Made by a program: the position numbers and the translations under genes | Shown: piece by piece, positions 15,536-23,752 of the stretch | Layout: each line of letters starts with the position of its first letter | Numbering within the stretch: position 1 is the first letter of the stretch | DNA from: Candidatus Saccharimonadota bacterium | GTDB lineage: Bacteria > Patescibacteriota > Saccharimonadia > Saccharimonadales > Saccharimonadaceae | Direction of reading: 5' to 3' | Length of the DNA stretch: 35,782 nt | Assembly: GCA_030529135.1 (NCBI GenBank) | Contig: JAUMXO010000008.1 | Location: forward strand, 1 to 35,782 | The notes under the pieces: model-generated | Database searches by the model: none | What the model was told of the DNA's origin: nothing | The model's input: only the letters and a program-made list of their open reading frames with translations

Positions 15536-16740
15536 TCTTCTAATTTATCCATGATATTAGATACTCTGACTTCATCGCGATGTTTTAGCATTGCGCGAGA
15601 CATTTTTTCGATTTTGTCAGGGTTGTTGATAATATCATTGATGGCGGTGGCGATAGATTGTGGATCGGGCCCAGCCGCTAAAACAGCACCTGAAGGCGAA
15701 ACGACCTCTTTCATATCTGGATCTACGTAAAGAGCGGGTGTACCGGCAGATTCAGCCTCCACTAAAGTCATAGGATAATTGTCGAAATTATACGAGGCAA
15801 GCACGTCTAGATGACTTTTCAGAATCTTAGGGTAGACCTCCTTGAAGGACTTAGCGCCGTGGAAAAAGACGTTGAGATGATGTCTTTCGACATATTTTTT
15901 AGCACGATTTAAATCGTTTCCATCACCGTAAACGTCCAGGCGGTATTTACCTTCAATATATTCCAAAGCTTTGAGAAACGGCATGATGCGCTTTTCTTTA
16001 GAGACACGCGAATGCCAGATAATTTTTAGAGTTTCGCCTGGCAATAAGACTTTTGGCTCAAGATTAGACACGAAATATTCGTCCAAAACTCCGTTCGGTA
16101 AGGTTTCAACGGATTTTTTTACCCCGTAGCTTAAAAGTTTTTTCTTAAAATGTTCGGAAGGAGTAAGGACGAGATCGGAAAAAGAAGCATGATTAACCAT
16201 AAGAGTCCACATTTTAACGGCAGCGATGGTGGTGGCAAGGTAATTATCCCGCTTAATTTTAATCGGGTGGGGAAGATACCAAGAATGGAACCAATTAAGC
16301 AGTGTCGCCACAATGGTTTTGAAGCCTTTGGGTACTAGGTTCTGCTCGCCAATATCCTCACGACCATGCATGACTTGGATGGTTTTAATTTTGAATTTTT
16401 TACCAAGACGCAGTCCGGCAATGGAGCAGCCGGCTTCGTAATGGACGTAAAAACAATCGAAATCTTTTAGCTCTGGGTGCTCTTTTTGAAGTTGTTTCTC
16501 GATGATGTGTGGTTTTCTGGCGATTGGAGTAAGACCTCTGCCAATTAGGCGGCAAGATTTGACCGGGAAAATATTTTCTTTGGCTAGTTTTTGCCGCTCC
16601 TCCTCAGTTTTGGGATAACTGGATGAAAAAACGTAGACAGTATGACCGCGTTTTTCTAATTCTTTTTTTTGCGCAGCGATAGACGTGACAATACCACCAG
16701 TGAGATCTAAGAAACAATCCGAAAAAACCGCAATTTTCAT
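15523..16740 (-). CDS. Glycosyltransferase family 4 protein
   Basis: 405 residues. GT-B fold retaining glycosyltransferase. N-terminal half: GGIVTSIAAQKKELEKRGHTVYVFSS and TIQVMHGREDIGEQN. C-terminal half: IIWHSRVSKEKRIMPFLKALEYI, FFHGAKSFKEVYPKIL, and the donor-site motif FDNYPMTLVEAESAGTPALYVDPD, where the first Glu of the EX7E motif is Asp. The layout is like diacylglycerol glucosyltransferases and mannosyltransferases. Acceptor and sugar cannot be read. The neighbour downstream is a phosphatidyltransferase, favouring a glycolipid product. Start is 6 nt after TATAAT. Confidence 0.85.
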   Translation of the reverse strand: MKIAVFSDCFLDLTGGIVTSIAAQKKELEKRGHTVYVFSSSYPKTEEERQKLAKENIFPVKSCRLIGRGLTPIARKPHIIEKQLQKEHPELKDFDCFYVHYEAGCSIAGLRLGKKFKIKTIQVMHGREDIGEQNLVPKGFKTIVATLLNWFHSWYLPHPIKIKRDNYLATTIAAVKMWTLMVNHASFSDLVLTPSEHFKKKLLSYGVKKSVETLPNGVLDEYFVSNLEPKVLLPGETLKIIWHSRVSKEKRIMPFLKALEYIEGKYRLDVYGDGNDLNRAKKYVERHHLNVFFHGAKSFKEVYPKILKSHLDVLASYNFDNYPMTLVEAESAGTPALYVDPDMKEVVSPSGAVLAAGPDPQSIATAINDIINNPDKIEKMSRAMLKHRDEVRVSNIMDKLEEIIR

Positions 16741-16746
16741 AATTTG

Positions 16747-16755
16747 ATTATATCA
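16747..16755 (-). promoter_or_regulatory. Leaderless extended -10 promoter of the glycosyltransferase gene
   Basis: On the minus strand TGA-TATAAT, 6 nt (CAAATT), then ATG at 16740. No Shine-Dalgarno. Confidence 0.75.
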
Positions 16756-16856
16756 TGGAAGGGCAAGGGTCGGCAGGAATTACTCTGGTATTTATTGCGC
16801 CGCTATATAATACAGACGGCCACCGGCTTAATAGTGTTGTAAAATTTACAGCAGTT

Positions 16857-18176
16857 TTACTGGCCGGTGAGCCAGTTCCAGATACCTTCAAAGAAGGATG
16901 GCTCGTTGGACGGAAGCTCAGCGGCCTCGTCAATATTTACAACTGTACCCTGGGAAGCATCTTGGTAAGCAGTGTCATTATTATAGCTTGGAGAAATCTG
17001 CTCACCAGTAACTAGTAACCGGTAACGCGAAGTGCCGAGTGGCGTACAAGTGACCAAGGTAATTAGTGGCCTATCGGTTTGTACTACTAAGGCTCCCACG
17101 TCTGTTGGTTCAATTACCTGTTTGCCCGTAACTTTGTAAGTATAACGAACTGAATTGTAATTGACGTAGATCAGGTCACCTTCTTCCATTCGTTCTAGAC
17201 CAGAAAAAATGTATTTGTATGGATTTGGGCTATAAACATCGCCCGCAGAATGTCCAGTGATAATAAAATTACCAATTTCGCCTGGGAAGGCACTAGCGCC
17301 AGAAATACGATAGTGTGCCACGCCATGATTCATTGCCGACATAACATCAGATAGAGGAATATTGAAATTAATCGGCACATCGATATTCAACTTAGGAATA
17401 ATGAGACGCGGATCGGCCGAAACGGTCTGAGTAATAGTAGGGTCAAGCGCCTCTATCTCGGTGGCTGGAGCATTCCCGGGCGAGACATAAGCCATAATTG
17501 GTGCGAAAATCAACCTATTATATTGCAAAAAGAGAATCAAAAGCACCACCGTAACGCCGGCAATAATCGGAATAAATCGACGGTGACGACGAGATTTCTT
17601 AGCGCTATCAGTAGCTTTTTTACGAATTTTACGACGTAGATTGTCTATAATTCCGGTAGTATCTTCAGTATTTTGCTTAGTACTAACATCGTCTAAAGAA
17701 AGGCCGGTTTTTTGCTCCTTAGACTCATTTTTATTTCTATTACCAATACGGCTAAGCATGGAATTGATTTCTTCGTCTTCAGCATGTTCACGAGCGTCTT
17801 TGAGACGTTCTTTGGCGATGTAATTACGAGCAGCATTAGAATAATATTCACTGTAATACTTTTGATAGTAATCTTGCCATGCCGAATGATAAGTCCGCCA
17901 TGAATCGGAGTTAATTTTGGAGGGAGCAGGTGCATCTTTGTAGTGGCTGACGGTAGTATAAGAAGAATTGGTAGACGAGTTCCCGCTATAAATAGCCCGG
18001 GAGGGCTGGCTTAAATTAGAGCTATTAGTTTGGCCGAGTGGACCATTTTGGGCGCTCGAAGCATAAGCTGCTAAAACCTTTTGCCTAGCAATATCTACTG
18101 CAGCTCGTCTCTGGAGATCACTGGATGCACTCCTATTAAAGCCATTAGAAAACTGCCCACCGGTATCTGAATCCAT
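16857..18176 (-). CDS. Sortase with a long cytoplasmic N-terminal extension
   Basis: 439 residues, about twice a usual sortase. Sortases cut a C-terminal sorting signal and attach the protein to the cell wall or join pilin subunits. Residues 1-200 are hydrophilic, rich in Ser/Asn/Tyr, then charged and basic (SAKKSRRHRR); one membrane segment at about 201-220 (FIPIIAGVTVVLLILFLQYN); the sortase domain spans about 255-395 with LIIPKLNIDVPI, catalytic His309 (IITGHSAGD), Cys377 (TLVTCTP) and Arg384/386 (SRYRLLV). The order fits class D/E enzymes. A further acidic tail ends EGIWNWLTGQ. Start is 6 nt after TATAAT. The N-terminal region may recruit a partner. Confidence 0.88.
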   Translation of the reverse strand: MDSDTGGQFSNGFNRSASSDLQRRAAVDIARQKVLAAYASSAQNGPLGQTNSSNLSQPSRAIYSGNSSTNSSYTTVSHYKDAPAPSKINSDSWRTYHSAWQDYYQKYYSEYYSNAARNYIAKERLKDAREHAEDEEINSMLSRIGNRNKNESKEQKTGLSLDDVSTKQNTEDTTGIIDNLRRKIRKKATDSAKKSRRHRRFIPIIAGVTVVLLILFLQYNRLIFAPIMAYVSPGNAPATEIEALDPTITQTVSADPRLIIPKLNIDVPINFNIPLSDVMSAMNHGVAHYRISGASAFPGEIGNFIITGHSAGDVYSPNPYKYIFSGLERMEEGDLIYVNYNSVRYTYKVTGKQVIEPTDVGALVVQTDRPLITLVTCTPLGTSRYRLLVTGEQISPSYNNDTAYQDASQGTVVNIDEAAELPSNEPSFFEGIWNWLTGQ

Positions 18177-18182
18177 GAAATA

Positions 18183-18191
18183 ATTATAGCA
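18183..18191 (-). promoter_or_regulatory. Leaderless extended -10 promoter of the sortase gene
   Basis: On the minus strand TGC-TATAAT, 6 nt (TATTTC), then ATG at 18176. Confidence 0.75.
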
Positions 18192-18236
18192 TAAAATAGA
18201 GAAATGTGTTAAAATTATGTTTATAACATCCTCCGT

Positions 18237-18323
18237 GGGCGAATGGCGGAATTGGTAGACGCGCTAGACTCAAAATCTGGTGGTAGCAATACCATGTGGG
18301 TTCGATTCCCACTTCGCCCACCA
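18237..18323 (+). tRNA. tRNA-Leu (anticodon CAA)
   Basis: 87 nt including encoded CCA (18321-18323). Acceptor arm GGGCGAA/TTCGCCC with discriminator A, D-arm with GGAATTGGTAGAC, anticodon loop CTCAAAA giving CAA (reads UUG), a long variable arm (GGTGGTAGCAATACCA) as in class II tRNAs, and T-arm GTGGGTTCGATTCCCAC. A weak -10 (TATAAC, 18222-18227) lies 9 nt upstream. Confidence 0.96.
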
Positions 18324-18397
18324 TTTTTGTTTTACAAAAACTAGGGAATCAAGGGAGTCGTTCTTTAGAATCGATTCCCACTTCGCCCACCATTTTT
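18302..18397 (+). repeat. Duplicated 3' end of tRNA-Leu (27-nt direct repeat)
   Basis: 18302-18328, the T-arm, acceptor, CCA and T-run of tRNA-Leu, is repeated without change at 18371-18397, 69 nt downstream. The rest of the tRNA is not repeated. The second copy runs into the stop codon of the PEGA gene on the other strand. Confidence 0.9.
18336..18379 (-). terminator. Probable terminator of the PEGA-domain gene
   Basis: On the minus strand GGGAATC (complement of 18373-18379) pairs with GATTCCC (complement of 18344-18350), followed after TAG by TTTTT. One arm comes from the duplicated tRNA-Leu T-arm, so the tRNA copy has become part of a terminator. Confidence 0.55.
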
Positions 18398-19824
18398 TAT
18401 TTTTCGATCAGATATTCGCGAATGAGGGAGCCATCGCGGAAGTAATAGAGGTATTTATCAGAAGTGATGGTAATTGGAAAGTGAGCAGAAACGTTGGAAG
18501 CGAGAGTACGGTGATTAAGTCCATTAAAATCATAAACCTCCAAATTGCCGTCTTTTACTGCGTAAATCATACTATTATCCAACCAATTAAAACTATCTGT
18601 TCCGGTTGACCATTCAGTAAGAGACATGGCCTCCATATCTAGAACAGCTAATTGCCCACCGGTGTAGGCAGTAATTACGTCGCCATCTTGACTTGCTTTG
18701 ATTTTTTCTGGTTGAAAAGACAGAGGGAAGCTCTGTTTTTCTTCAAAGTCTTTCTTAAGATAGAGCGTAATAGTAGTATTCGTTACTACGCCAATATATT
18801 CATCATCATAAAATTTTATAGTGACCATTTTCACTGGCTCCATAACGTCTTTTAATTTAGTAACTTCACTATTGCCAAGTTTTAGGATACCAATGTAATA
18901 TGGTGACGCATTGTCTGATCTAATAATTTCTTTGGCGTCAGTTTTGGCGCAAAAAACCACATCTTGATTACGATAATCAAAGGAAATCAAATCAGGTACT
19001 AGGATAGATGATATTTGCTTAGCTTGGACGTCAATGCGACGAAGATTATTATCTATAACCCCTAGTAAATAATTGGCAGATTGGTCAGAAATTTCGAGAT
19101 TTGAAAAATTAGCATTGAATTCTTTGGTAAGATTAATGCTAGAATTAGGATTTTTGACGTTAAGAAGTAGCCAATTAGTCTCGCCATTTGATTCGATTTT
19201 TAGGAGTAGATGCTCGTTGTCGTTAGCCCATTTGGAACTAGTAATACTGCCGGCAAAAAGCCCGGCAGTAGCATCAGTAGCCCGACTAGCAAAAGGTAAA
19301 ATCTCTGATAAATTTAGCGTCATAGGCTTAACAGAATCACTATCTAAATTAAATAGTTGCCACTCGGTAGTATTATTAGCTAAAAGCATAGTATTGCGAT
19401 CTGGGGTGATAGAGGCAAAATTTGCGGAAGATTCAAAGGCGGTCTCATGAGACCGATTTTTTAAGAAAAGCCGGGGATAATGAAGGCGGTACAAGAGCCC
19501 TTCTGTGATGTTAATCGTACGAGACCAAGTATCATACCCCTCTTTAGACAGTTTGATTGTATGTTCGCCAGCAGACAAAGTTTTACTCGTATTAGTACGC
19601 TGCAACCAAGAAGAAGGACTATTGTCTATTTCTATATCAGCGCCAGTTGGCATTGAATAGATTTGAAGCAGACCTTGACGTTCAATTTTGAAATCTGAAT
19701 TTAACCAATAGCCAGATACCACAAAACCCAAAATCAAGACCGTAACAATTACGGCGATTACCATAATTACCTCTGAAATAATGATTCTGAGACTTTGACG
19801 ACGCGCACGTCTTTCTGCATCCAT
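18397..19824 (-). CDS. PEGA-domain membrane-anchored protein with beta-propeller-like repeats
   Basis: 475 residues. N-terminal membrane anchor (about 17-42, EVIMVIAVIVTVLILGFVVSGYWL), then a PEGA domain (about 50-112: GLLQIYSMPTGADIEIDN, KTLSAGEHTIKLSKEGYDTWSRTINI), then about 340 residues with repeats of the type FASITPDRNTMLLANNTTEWQLFNLDS and WANDNEHLLLKIESNGETNWLLLNV, which look like WD40/TolB-type blades. PEGA domains bind at surfaces and are common in surface-layer proteins. Likely an extracytoplasmic scaffold; its partner is unknown. Start is 6 nt after TATAAT; divergent from the next gene. Confidence 0.75.
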   Translation of the reverse strand: MDAERRARRQSLRIIISEVIMVIAVIVTVLILGFVVSGYWLNSDFKIERQGLLQIYSMPTGADIEIDNSPSSWLQRTNTSKTLSAGEHTIKLSKEGYDTWSRTINITEGLLYRLHYPRLFLKNRSHETAFESSANFASITPDRNTMLLANNTTEWQLFNLDSDSVKPMTLNLSEILPFASRATDATAGLFAGSITSSKWANDNEHLLLKIESNGETNWLLLNVKNPNSSINLTKEFNANFSNLEISDQSANYLLGVIDNNLRRIDVQAKQISSILVPDLISFDYRNQDVVFCAKTDAKEIIRSDNASPYYIGILKLGNSEVTKLKDVMEPVKMVTIKFYDDEYIGVVTNTTITLYLKKDFEEKQSFPLSFQPEKIKASQDGDVITAYTGGQLAVLDMEAMSLTEWSTGTDSFNWLDNSMIYAVKDGNLEVYDFNGLNHRTLASNVSAHFPITITSDKYLYYFRDGSLIREYLIEK

Positions 19825-19830
19825 ATAAAC

Positions 19831-19839
19831 ATTATATCA
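19831..19839 (-). promoter_or_regulatory. Leaderless extended -10 promoter of the PEGA-domain gene
   Basis: On the minus strand TGA-TATAAT, 6 nt (GTTTAT), then ATG at 19824. Confidence 0.75.
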
Positions 19840-19874
19840 TAGATTTCGCTCTTGTTTTTTTTGCCATAAACGTG

Positions 19875-19899
19875 TATTATTAATATAAATCAAGTGAGG
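19875..19899 (+). promoter_or_regulatory. -10 box and ribosome-binding site of the DUF4367-like gene
   Basis: TATTAT at 19875-19880 and GTGAGG at 19894-19899, 4 nt before ATG 19904. Divergent from the PEGA-domain promoter. Confidence 0.5.
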
Positions 19900-19903
19900 T
19901 ATA

Positions 19904-21106
19904 ATGTCAGATAAAGCGAAAGAAGCTAAAACCGAAGTACGCGGAATAAGCGTCAGTGCATTTCAGGAAGAAAAACCTGTTGGACGTAAGAGTGAGGCTA
20001 AGCCTGCCGAGAAAAAAGTTGCCAGTAAGACCTCTCCAAAGAAAAAAGGGGCTACAACTAAAATCAAGTCCGAAAAGGAGACTTCAAGGCAAGTAAATCA
20101 AAAGAAAGTCGGTCAAAAAAAAGAAGTTACAAAGAAGAATAATAAGCAGAAAAAAGCAGCCTCGAAGCAGGACGATAAAAAGGAGCTTAGCAAAAAAGAA
20201 CCTGTAGTAAAATTTGAACAGGAAAAAGCAGTCTCGAAGCAGGACGATAAAAAGGAGCTTAGCAAAAAAGAAGAGCCTACACCACAAGCTAAGCAGGAAA
20301 AAACCGAAAACAAAAAGGAAAATACCTTAAATAATAATGACGATTCAACCTTTGAAACTTTTAAAATTGCTAGTATTTTACCAGAGAAAGAATCGAAAGT
20401 TATTTTGCGGGACGTCGCAAAATCTACTCCAATTAAAGAACCCACCGTCCCAGCTGCACCGGTATCAGACAAAAAACCGCAAATCATTACGGTAATGCCC
20501 GACCCGAAACCTACTACGCAGACACCTATGGCTAGCGCTGTTAAACTTTCCGCAAAAGAAATAAAAGAAAGGGAAATCCAAAAAGCACTTAATGCTTCTG
20601 CAAAATTGCCTACGCCAAAAAGGAGAAAAAAGTCGGTATTTAAGCAATTCGGGGTTGCCAGAACGGTTCTTGCAATTACTTGTGTCGCTACCATAGTTTT
20701 TGCAACTATCTATTTTATTAATTTGGCTTCTAAAGATATGTCAATACAAGTAGCGGCAACACAATCAGGGATTAATGCGTCGTACCCATCCTATATTCCT
20801 CGTGGCTATAGTATATCCGATATCACTTCTTCTAAAGGTAAAATTGTCATGAATTTCAAGTCCGAAGATGGTTCTTATACTATTACAGAAGAAAGCTCTT
20901 ATTGGGATTCGGATGGACTTTTGAATAACTACATCAAAGAAGAATATGGTGACGATTATACAGTACTAAAAGAACAAGGTCTCACTATTTATATGGGGGG
21001 CAACTGGGAAGCCTGGGCAAACGGCGGTGTCGTATATAAACTCACTGTTAACTCTGGTTCGCTTACTAAAAAGCAAATGAAGACTATCGCGACTTCCTTT
21101 AATTAG
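19904..21106 (+). CDS. Membrane protein with Lys-rich cytoplasmic region and DUF4367-like exterior domain
   Basis: 400 residues. Residues 1-130 are very rich in Lys/Glu/Ser and contain an internal repeat (SKQDDKKELSKKE, twice). One membrane segment lies at about 249-272 (ARTVLAITCVATIVFATIYFINLA). The C-terminal 120 residues (YIPRGYSISDITSSKGKIVMNF, EESSYWDSDGLL, EAWANGGVVYKLTVNSGSLTKKQMKTIATS) follow the DUF4367 pattern, a domain that in anti-sigma-like proteins lies outside the cell. The polybasic region could bind nucleic acid or the acidic inner face of the membrane. The function is unknown. Confidence 0.65.
   Translation: MSDKAKEAKTEVRGISVSAFQEEKPVGRKSEAKPAEKKVASKTSPKKKGATTKIKSEKETSRQVNQKKVGQKKEVTKKNNKQKKAASKQDDKKELSKKEPVVKFEQEKAVSKQDDKKELSKKEEPTPQAKQEKTENKKENTLNNNDDSTFETFKIASILPEKESKVILRDVAKSTPIKEPTVPAAPVSDKKPQIITVMPDPKPTTQTPMASAVKLSAKEIKEREIQKALNASAKLPTPKRRKKSVFKQFGVARTVLAITCVATIVFATIYFINLASKDMSIQVAATQSGINASYPSYIPRGYSISDITSSKGKIVMNFKSEDGSYTITEESSYWDSDGLLNNYIKEEYGDDYTVLKEQGLTIYMGGNWEAWANGGVVYKLTVNSGSLTKKQMKTIATSFN
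20151..20271 (+). repeat. 49-nt direct repeat inside the DUF4367-like gene
   Basis: 20151-20199 and 20223-20271 are identical except for one C/T difference, 72 nt apart, so the reading frame is kept. The near-identity at DNA level shows a recent duplication of the Lys-rich unit. Confidence 0.9.
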
Positions 21107-21176
21107 GCTTTAGAAAGAGCTTGACAAAAAGCTAAGACAAAATCCCAAATGAAAGTAATGTTTGCCTTTCTTTTTG

Positions 21177-21185
21177 TGTTATAAT
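21177..21185 (+). promoter_or_regulatory. Extended -10 promoter of gltX
   Basis: TGT-TATAAT, then 7 nt to ATG 21193, so the message is leaderless or has one extra base. No Shine-Dalgarno. Confidence 0.7.
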
Positions 21186-21192
21186 ATAAGAG

Positions 21193-22638
21193 ATGAAAAC
21201 AATTACCACACGGTTTGCGCCAAGTCCGACCGGATATATTCATATTGGAAATGTACGGAGTGCAATCTATCCGTATCTTTTAGCACGCCAAAATAATGGT
21301 AGAATGATTTTGAGAATCGAAGACACCGATAGGGAACGTTATGTGGAGGGTGCAACCGAGCTAATTGAAGATACTTTGAAATGGTTAGGGCTAGACTGGG
21401 ACGAAGGGCCAATCGTAGGTGGAAAAAATGGACCATATTTTCAGAGTGAAAGACTAGATATTTATCACACCTGGGTGAAAAAATTAATCAAGGAGGGGCG
21501 GGCCTACGCCGATTCAACGCCACCAGATAAGATTGATGAATACCGTCAACAGTGTAACAAGCAAAAGGTTCCATTTCTTTACCGAAATTTCCGCCCTAAA
21601 AACTTAGATTTTGAATTTAAAGAAGGCGTGCCCATCAGATTTCTTTCTAATCCCAAAGAACGTAAATGGACTGATGCAGTAATGGGCGAAATGACTGCCG
21701 GTCCAGAAGTGCAAGATGACATTATTTTAATTAAGAAAGATGGCTATCCCACCTATAATTTTGCGCATATCGTAGATGACGCCCTCATGGGTGTGACCCA
21801 TGTAATGCGAGGAGTAGAGTATCTATCTTCTACGCCGAATTATTTAGCTTTATATGAAGCATTCGGGCTAGAGGTGCCGGTGCTGGTATCCTTACCGCAT
21901 ATCCTAGCACCAACGGGGAACAAAAAATTAGGGAAGCGAGATGGGGCTAAATCTGTCACTGAGTACCGAGACGATGGGATATTAGCTGAAGCGATGCTTA
22001 ATTACCTTGCATGCCTTGGCTGGAATGACGGAACCGAGCAAGAAATATACACTAAGACTGAACTGATCGAACGATTTTCGCTAGACAAAATCCAGACTTC
22101 CGGTGCGCGTTATGACGAAACCAAACTGCTCTGGATGAATGGACAATGGATTAGACGAATTTTTGATAAAGATGGAGCTAGAGCTTTATACGACCGAACT
22201 ATTGGTTTTTGGCCAGAAGTAGCCGAGAAACAAACAGAAGAATATCGACTCAAGGTATTGTCAATCATTTACGACCGTTTAAAAACTTTGGGGGATTTAC
22301 GAGGAATGACGGAGTACTTCTTTAAAGACCCAGAGATAGATCTAGAGATGCTAAAAAATAATAAATTCCTAAAAAAGATGTCGGAAGCAGAGTTAGAAGA
22401 TTTGTTAAAGACCGCTATTCGTACCTTGGATGATATAAAGGACTGGAATCCGGATAATTTGCAAGAGGTATTAAATCAACTGCTTACAGAAACTAACAAA
22501 AAACCAGCGGAGCTATTTTCTTTGATTAGAATTGCAATAAGTTTTGCTCCGTTTAGTCCAGCACTCAACCTTACCTTAGACGTACTCGGCAAAGATACTA
22601 GCCTAGCTCGTTTAAATGCAGTAGCTAGAAGTATTTAA
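21193..22638 (+). CDS. gltX: Glutamyl-tRNA synthetase
   Basis: 481 residues, a normal bacterial class I GluRS. It charges tRNA-Glu; many bacteria without GlnRS use it also for tRNA-Gln with a later amidation by GatCAB. Motifs: TRFAPSPTGYIHIGNVRSAIY (HIGH box as HIGN), RIEDTDRERYV, GEMTAGPEVQDDIILIKKDGYPTYNFAHIVDDALMGVTHVMRGVEYLSSTP, and KKLGKRDGAKSV (KMSKS box as KLGKR). The C-terminal anticodon-binding region is helical and ends with LTLDVLGKDTSLARLNAV. It shares the window with tRNA-Glu(CTC) but is not linked to it. Confidence 0.96.
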   Translation: MKTITTRFAPSPTGYIHIGNVRSAIYPYLLARQNNGRMILRIEDTDRERYVEGATELIEDTLKWLGLDWDEGPIVGGKNGPYFQSERLDIYHTWVKKLIKEGRAYADSTPPDKIDEYRQQCNKQKVPFLYRNFRPKNLDFEFKEGVPIRFLSNPKERKWTDAVMGEMTAGPEVQDDIILIKKDGYPTYNFAHIVDDALMGVTHVMRGVEYLSSTPNYLALYEAFGLEVPVLVSLPHILAPTGNKKLGKRDGAKSVTEYRDDGILAEAMLNYLACLGWNDGTEQEIYTKTELIERFSLDKIQTSGARYDETKLLWMNGQWIRRIFDKDGARALYDRTIGFWPEVAEKQTEEYRLKVLSIIYDRLKTLGDLRGMTEYFFKDPEIDLEMLKNNKFLKKMSEAELEDLLKTAIRTLDDIKDWNPDNLQEVLNQLLTETNKKPAELFSLIRIAISFAPFSPALNLTLDVLGKDTSLARLNAVARSI

Positions 22639-22648
22639 CAACAACCTT

Positions 22649-22672
22649 AAGCGCTAGGGCATGCGCTTTTCT
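22649..22672 (+). terminator. Possible weak terminator of gltX
   Basis: 6-bp stem AAGCGC (22649-22654)/GCGCTT (22663-22668) with an 8-nt loop and TTC after it. The stronger stem 28 nt further on probably does most of the work. Confidence 0.35.
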
Positions 22673-22699
22673 ATTGTCTTTTTAGATATTATACTTTCA

Positions 22700-22727
22700 A
22701 AAATCCCCTTCAGAAGAAGGGGATTTT
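22700..22727. terminator. Bidirectional terminator between gltX and the surface-protein gene
   Basis: Perfect 12-bp stem (22700-22711 with 22716-22727), loop AGAA, with A-rich and T-rich ends on both sides, between convergent genes. Confidence 0.9.
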
Positions 22728-22748
22728 ATCGGTCAGCTTGTAGCCTTA

Positions 22749-23681
22749 TTAGACTTGGTCTTCATCTTCCTCATCGTCCTTGCGACGTTTTGCTAGAACG
22801 AAGAAGAATAGTCCAGATGTGGCAGCCACTGTAGCAATAACGGCTAGGGTAGTGGCAAGCGTAGAACCGTCACCTTCACCCATGGTAGATGCTGTCACGC
22901 CCTGTGGAGTGACGTACTGATATCCAGTAGTGTCACCTGGCGAAGCAATGGTTGTGGTTGTGGTAGTGGTATTGTCGGTAGAAGTAGTTCTGTACGTATA
23001 GCTAGTCGTTGTGCCATTGTAGGTAGCCGTATTATTAGTAGGAGCGTCTGTGGCTGGATTGGCTGGCGGGACAACTGGGGTAGTAGGATCTGTTGTATTG
23101 ACTCTGCTAACAGCCGCAAAATAGACATTCTGCTCGTAGGTACCAGCTGCTTTGGTATTATCTGCCTTAGCGCCAAAATATACAGATTGTGTACCTGAAC
23201 GACCGGCCTGAGTGGTCGTAATTATCGTAGTAGGCTCACTTGTAGTAGGGATTGGATAATAGCTACTACCATTATTCACGGAGTATCCCCAAGAGTTATT
23301 CGGAAAATCAGCTACCGCTATGTTTTTGGAGATAACTGAAGGAATATACAAGCTATTATCAGAAGCTGGGGTAGCAGAAGTATGCTTCAACCTCGTGTCT
23401 TTAGTGTACATAGACACAGTAGCACCATATTGGGTGTTACTATATGCTTCTACATCAATTTTATTGCTAAGAAATGCACCGGATTCGCCATCGGCCCACG
23501 AGGTTGGCTCCGTAATCGCCACAGTAAGAGCCTCCGCGATATTGACGTTAAAAGTAACGTCCTTTGAATCGTCGTGTGCAGCATTAATATTTTGTGTTTT
23601 GATATTTGTTGTGATCGCGAGAGTACCTGCTACTGCGAAAGCAAATACCGCGATTTTTGTTTTATGTATTGACCTGACCAT
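22749..23681 (-). CDS. Type I surface protein with Thr-rich stalk
   Basis: 310 residues. N-terminal signal sequence (KTKIAVFAFAVAGTLAITTN), an exported domain of about 160 residues opening with KDVTFNVNIAEALTVAITEP, then a Thr/Pro-rich stalk (TTDPTTPVVPPANPATDAPTNN and a run of TTTTTT), and a C-terminal membrane segment (about 272-295, TLAVIATVAATSGLFFFVLA) followed by KRRKDDEEDEDQV. This is the layout of a sortase substrate or pilin-like protein, but no LPxTG-type motif is visible before the membrane segment, so it may simply be membrane-anchored. Start is 6 nt after TATAAT. Divergent from the DUF3048 gene. Confidence 0.7.
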   Translation of the reverse strand: MVRSIHKTKIAVFAFAVAGTLAITTNIKTQNINAAHDDSKDVTFNVNIAEALTVAITEPTSWADGESGAFLSNKIDVEAYSNTQYGATVSMYTKDTRLKHTSATPASDNSLYIPSVISKNIAVADFPNNSWGYSVNNGSSYYPIPTTSEPTTIITTTQAGRSGTQSVYFGAKADNTKAAGTYEQNVYFAAVSRVNTTDPTTPVVPPANPATDAPTNNTATYNGTTTSYTYRTTSTDNTTTTTTTIASPGDTTGYQYVTPQGVTASTMGEGDGSTLATTLAVIATVAATSGLFFFVLAKRRKDDEEDEDQV

Positions 23682-23687
23682 AGCTTT

Positions 23688-23696
23688 ATTATAGCA
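23688..23696 (-). promoter_or_regulatory. Leaderless extended -10 promoter of the surface-protein gene
   Basis: On the minus strand TGC-TATAAT, 6 nt (AAAGCT), then ATG at 23681. Confidence 0.75.
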
Positions 23697-23711
23697 TAAG
23701 TTTTTAAAATA

Positions 23712-23745
23712 TGTTAAAATAATGATAAGAATTTTAAACGTGGAG
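23712..23745 (+). promoter_or_regulatory. Promoter and ribosome-binding site of the DUF3048 gene
   Basis: TGT-TAAAAT at 23712-23720, leader of about 26 nt, GGAG at 23742-23745 placed 7 nt before ATG 23753. Divergent from the leaderless promoter at 23688-23696. Confidence 0.55.
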
Positions 23746-23752
23746 CAAAAAA

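Noticed and set aside
15452-15730. Plus-strand ORF starting in palindromic element A
   Set aside because: Most of it lies opposite the glycosyltransferase coding sequence, and it has no ribosome-binding site.
18302-18397. CRISPR array
   Set aside because: There are only two repeat copies, and the repeat is the tRNA-Leu 3' end.
20151-20271. Mobile element or CRISPR-like repeat
   Set aside because: The two 49-nt units are an in-frame duplication within a Lys-rich coding region.
20113-20694. Long minus-strand ORF of 193 codons opposite the DUF4367-like gene
   Set aside because: It is the shadow of a Lys/Glu-rich gene (giving Phe/Leu/Ser-rich reading) with no promoter or ribosome-binding site.
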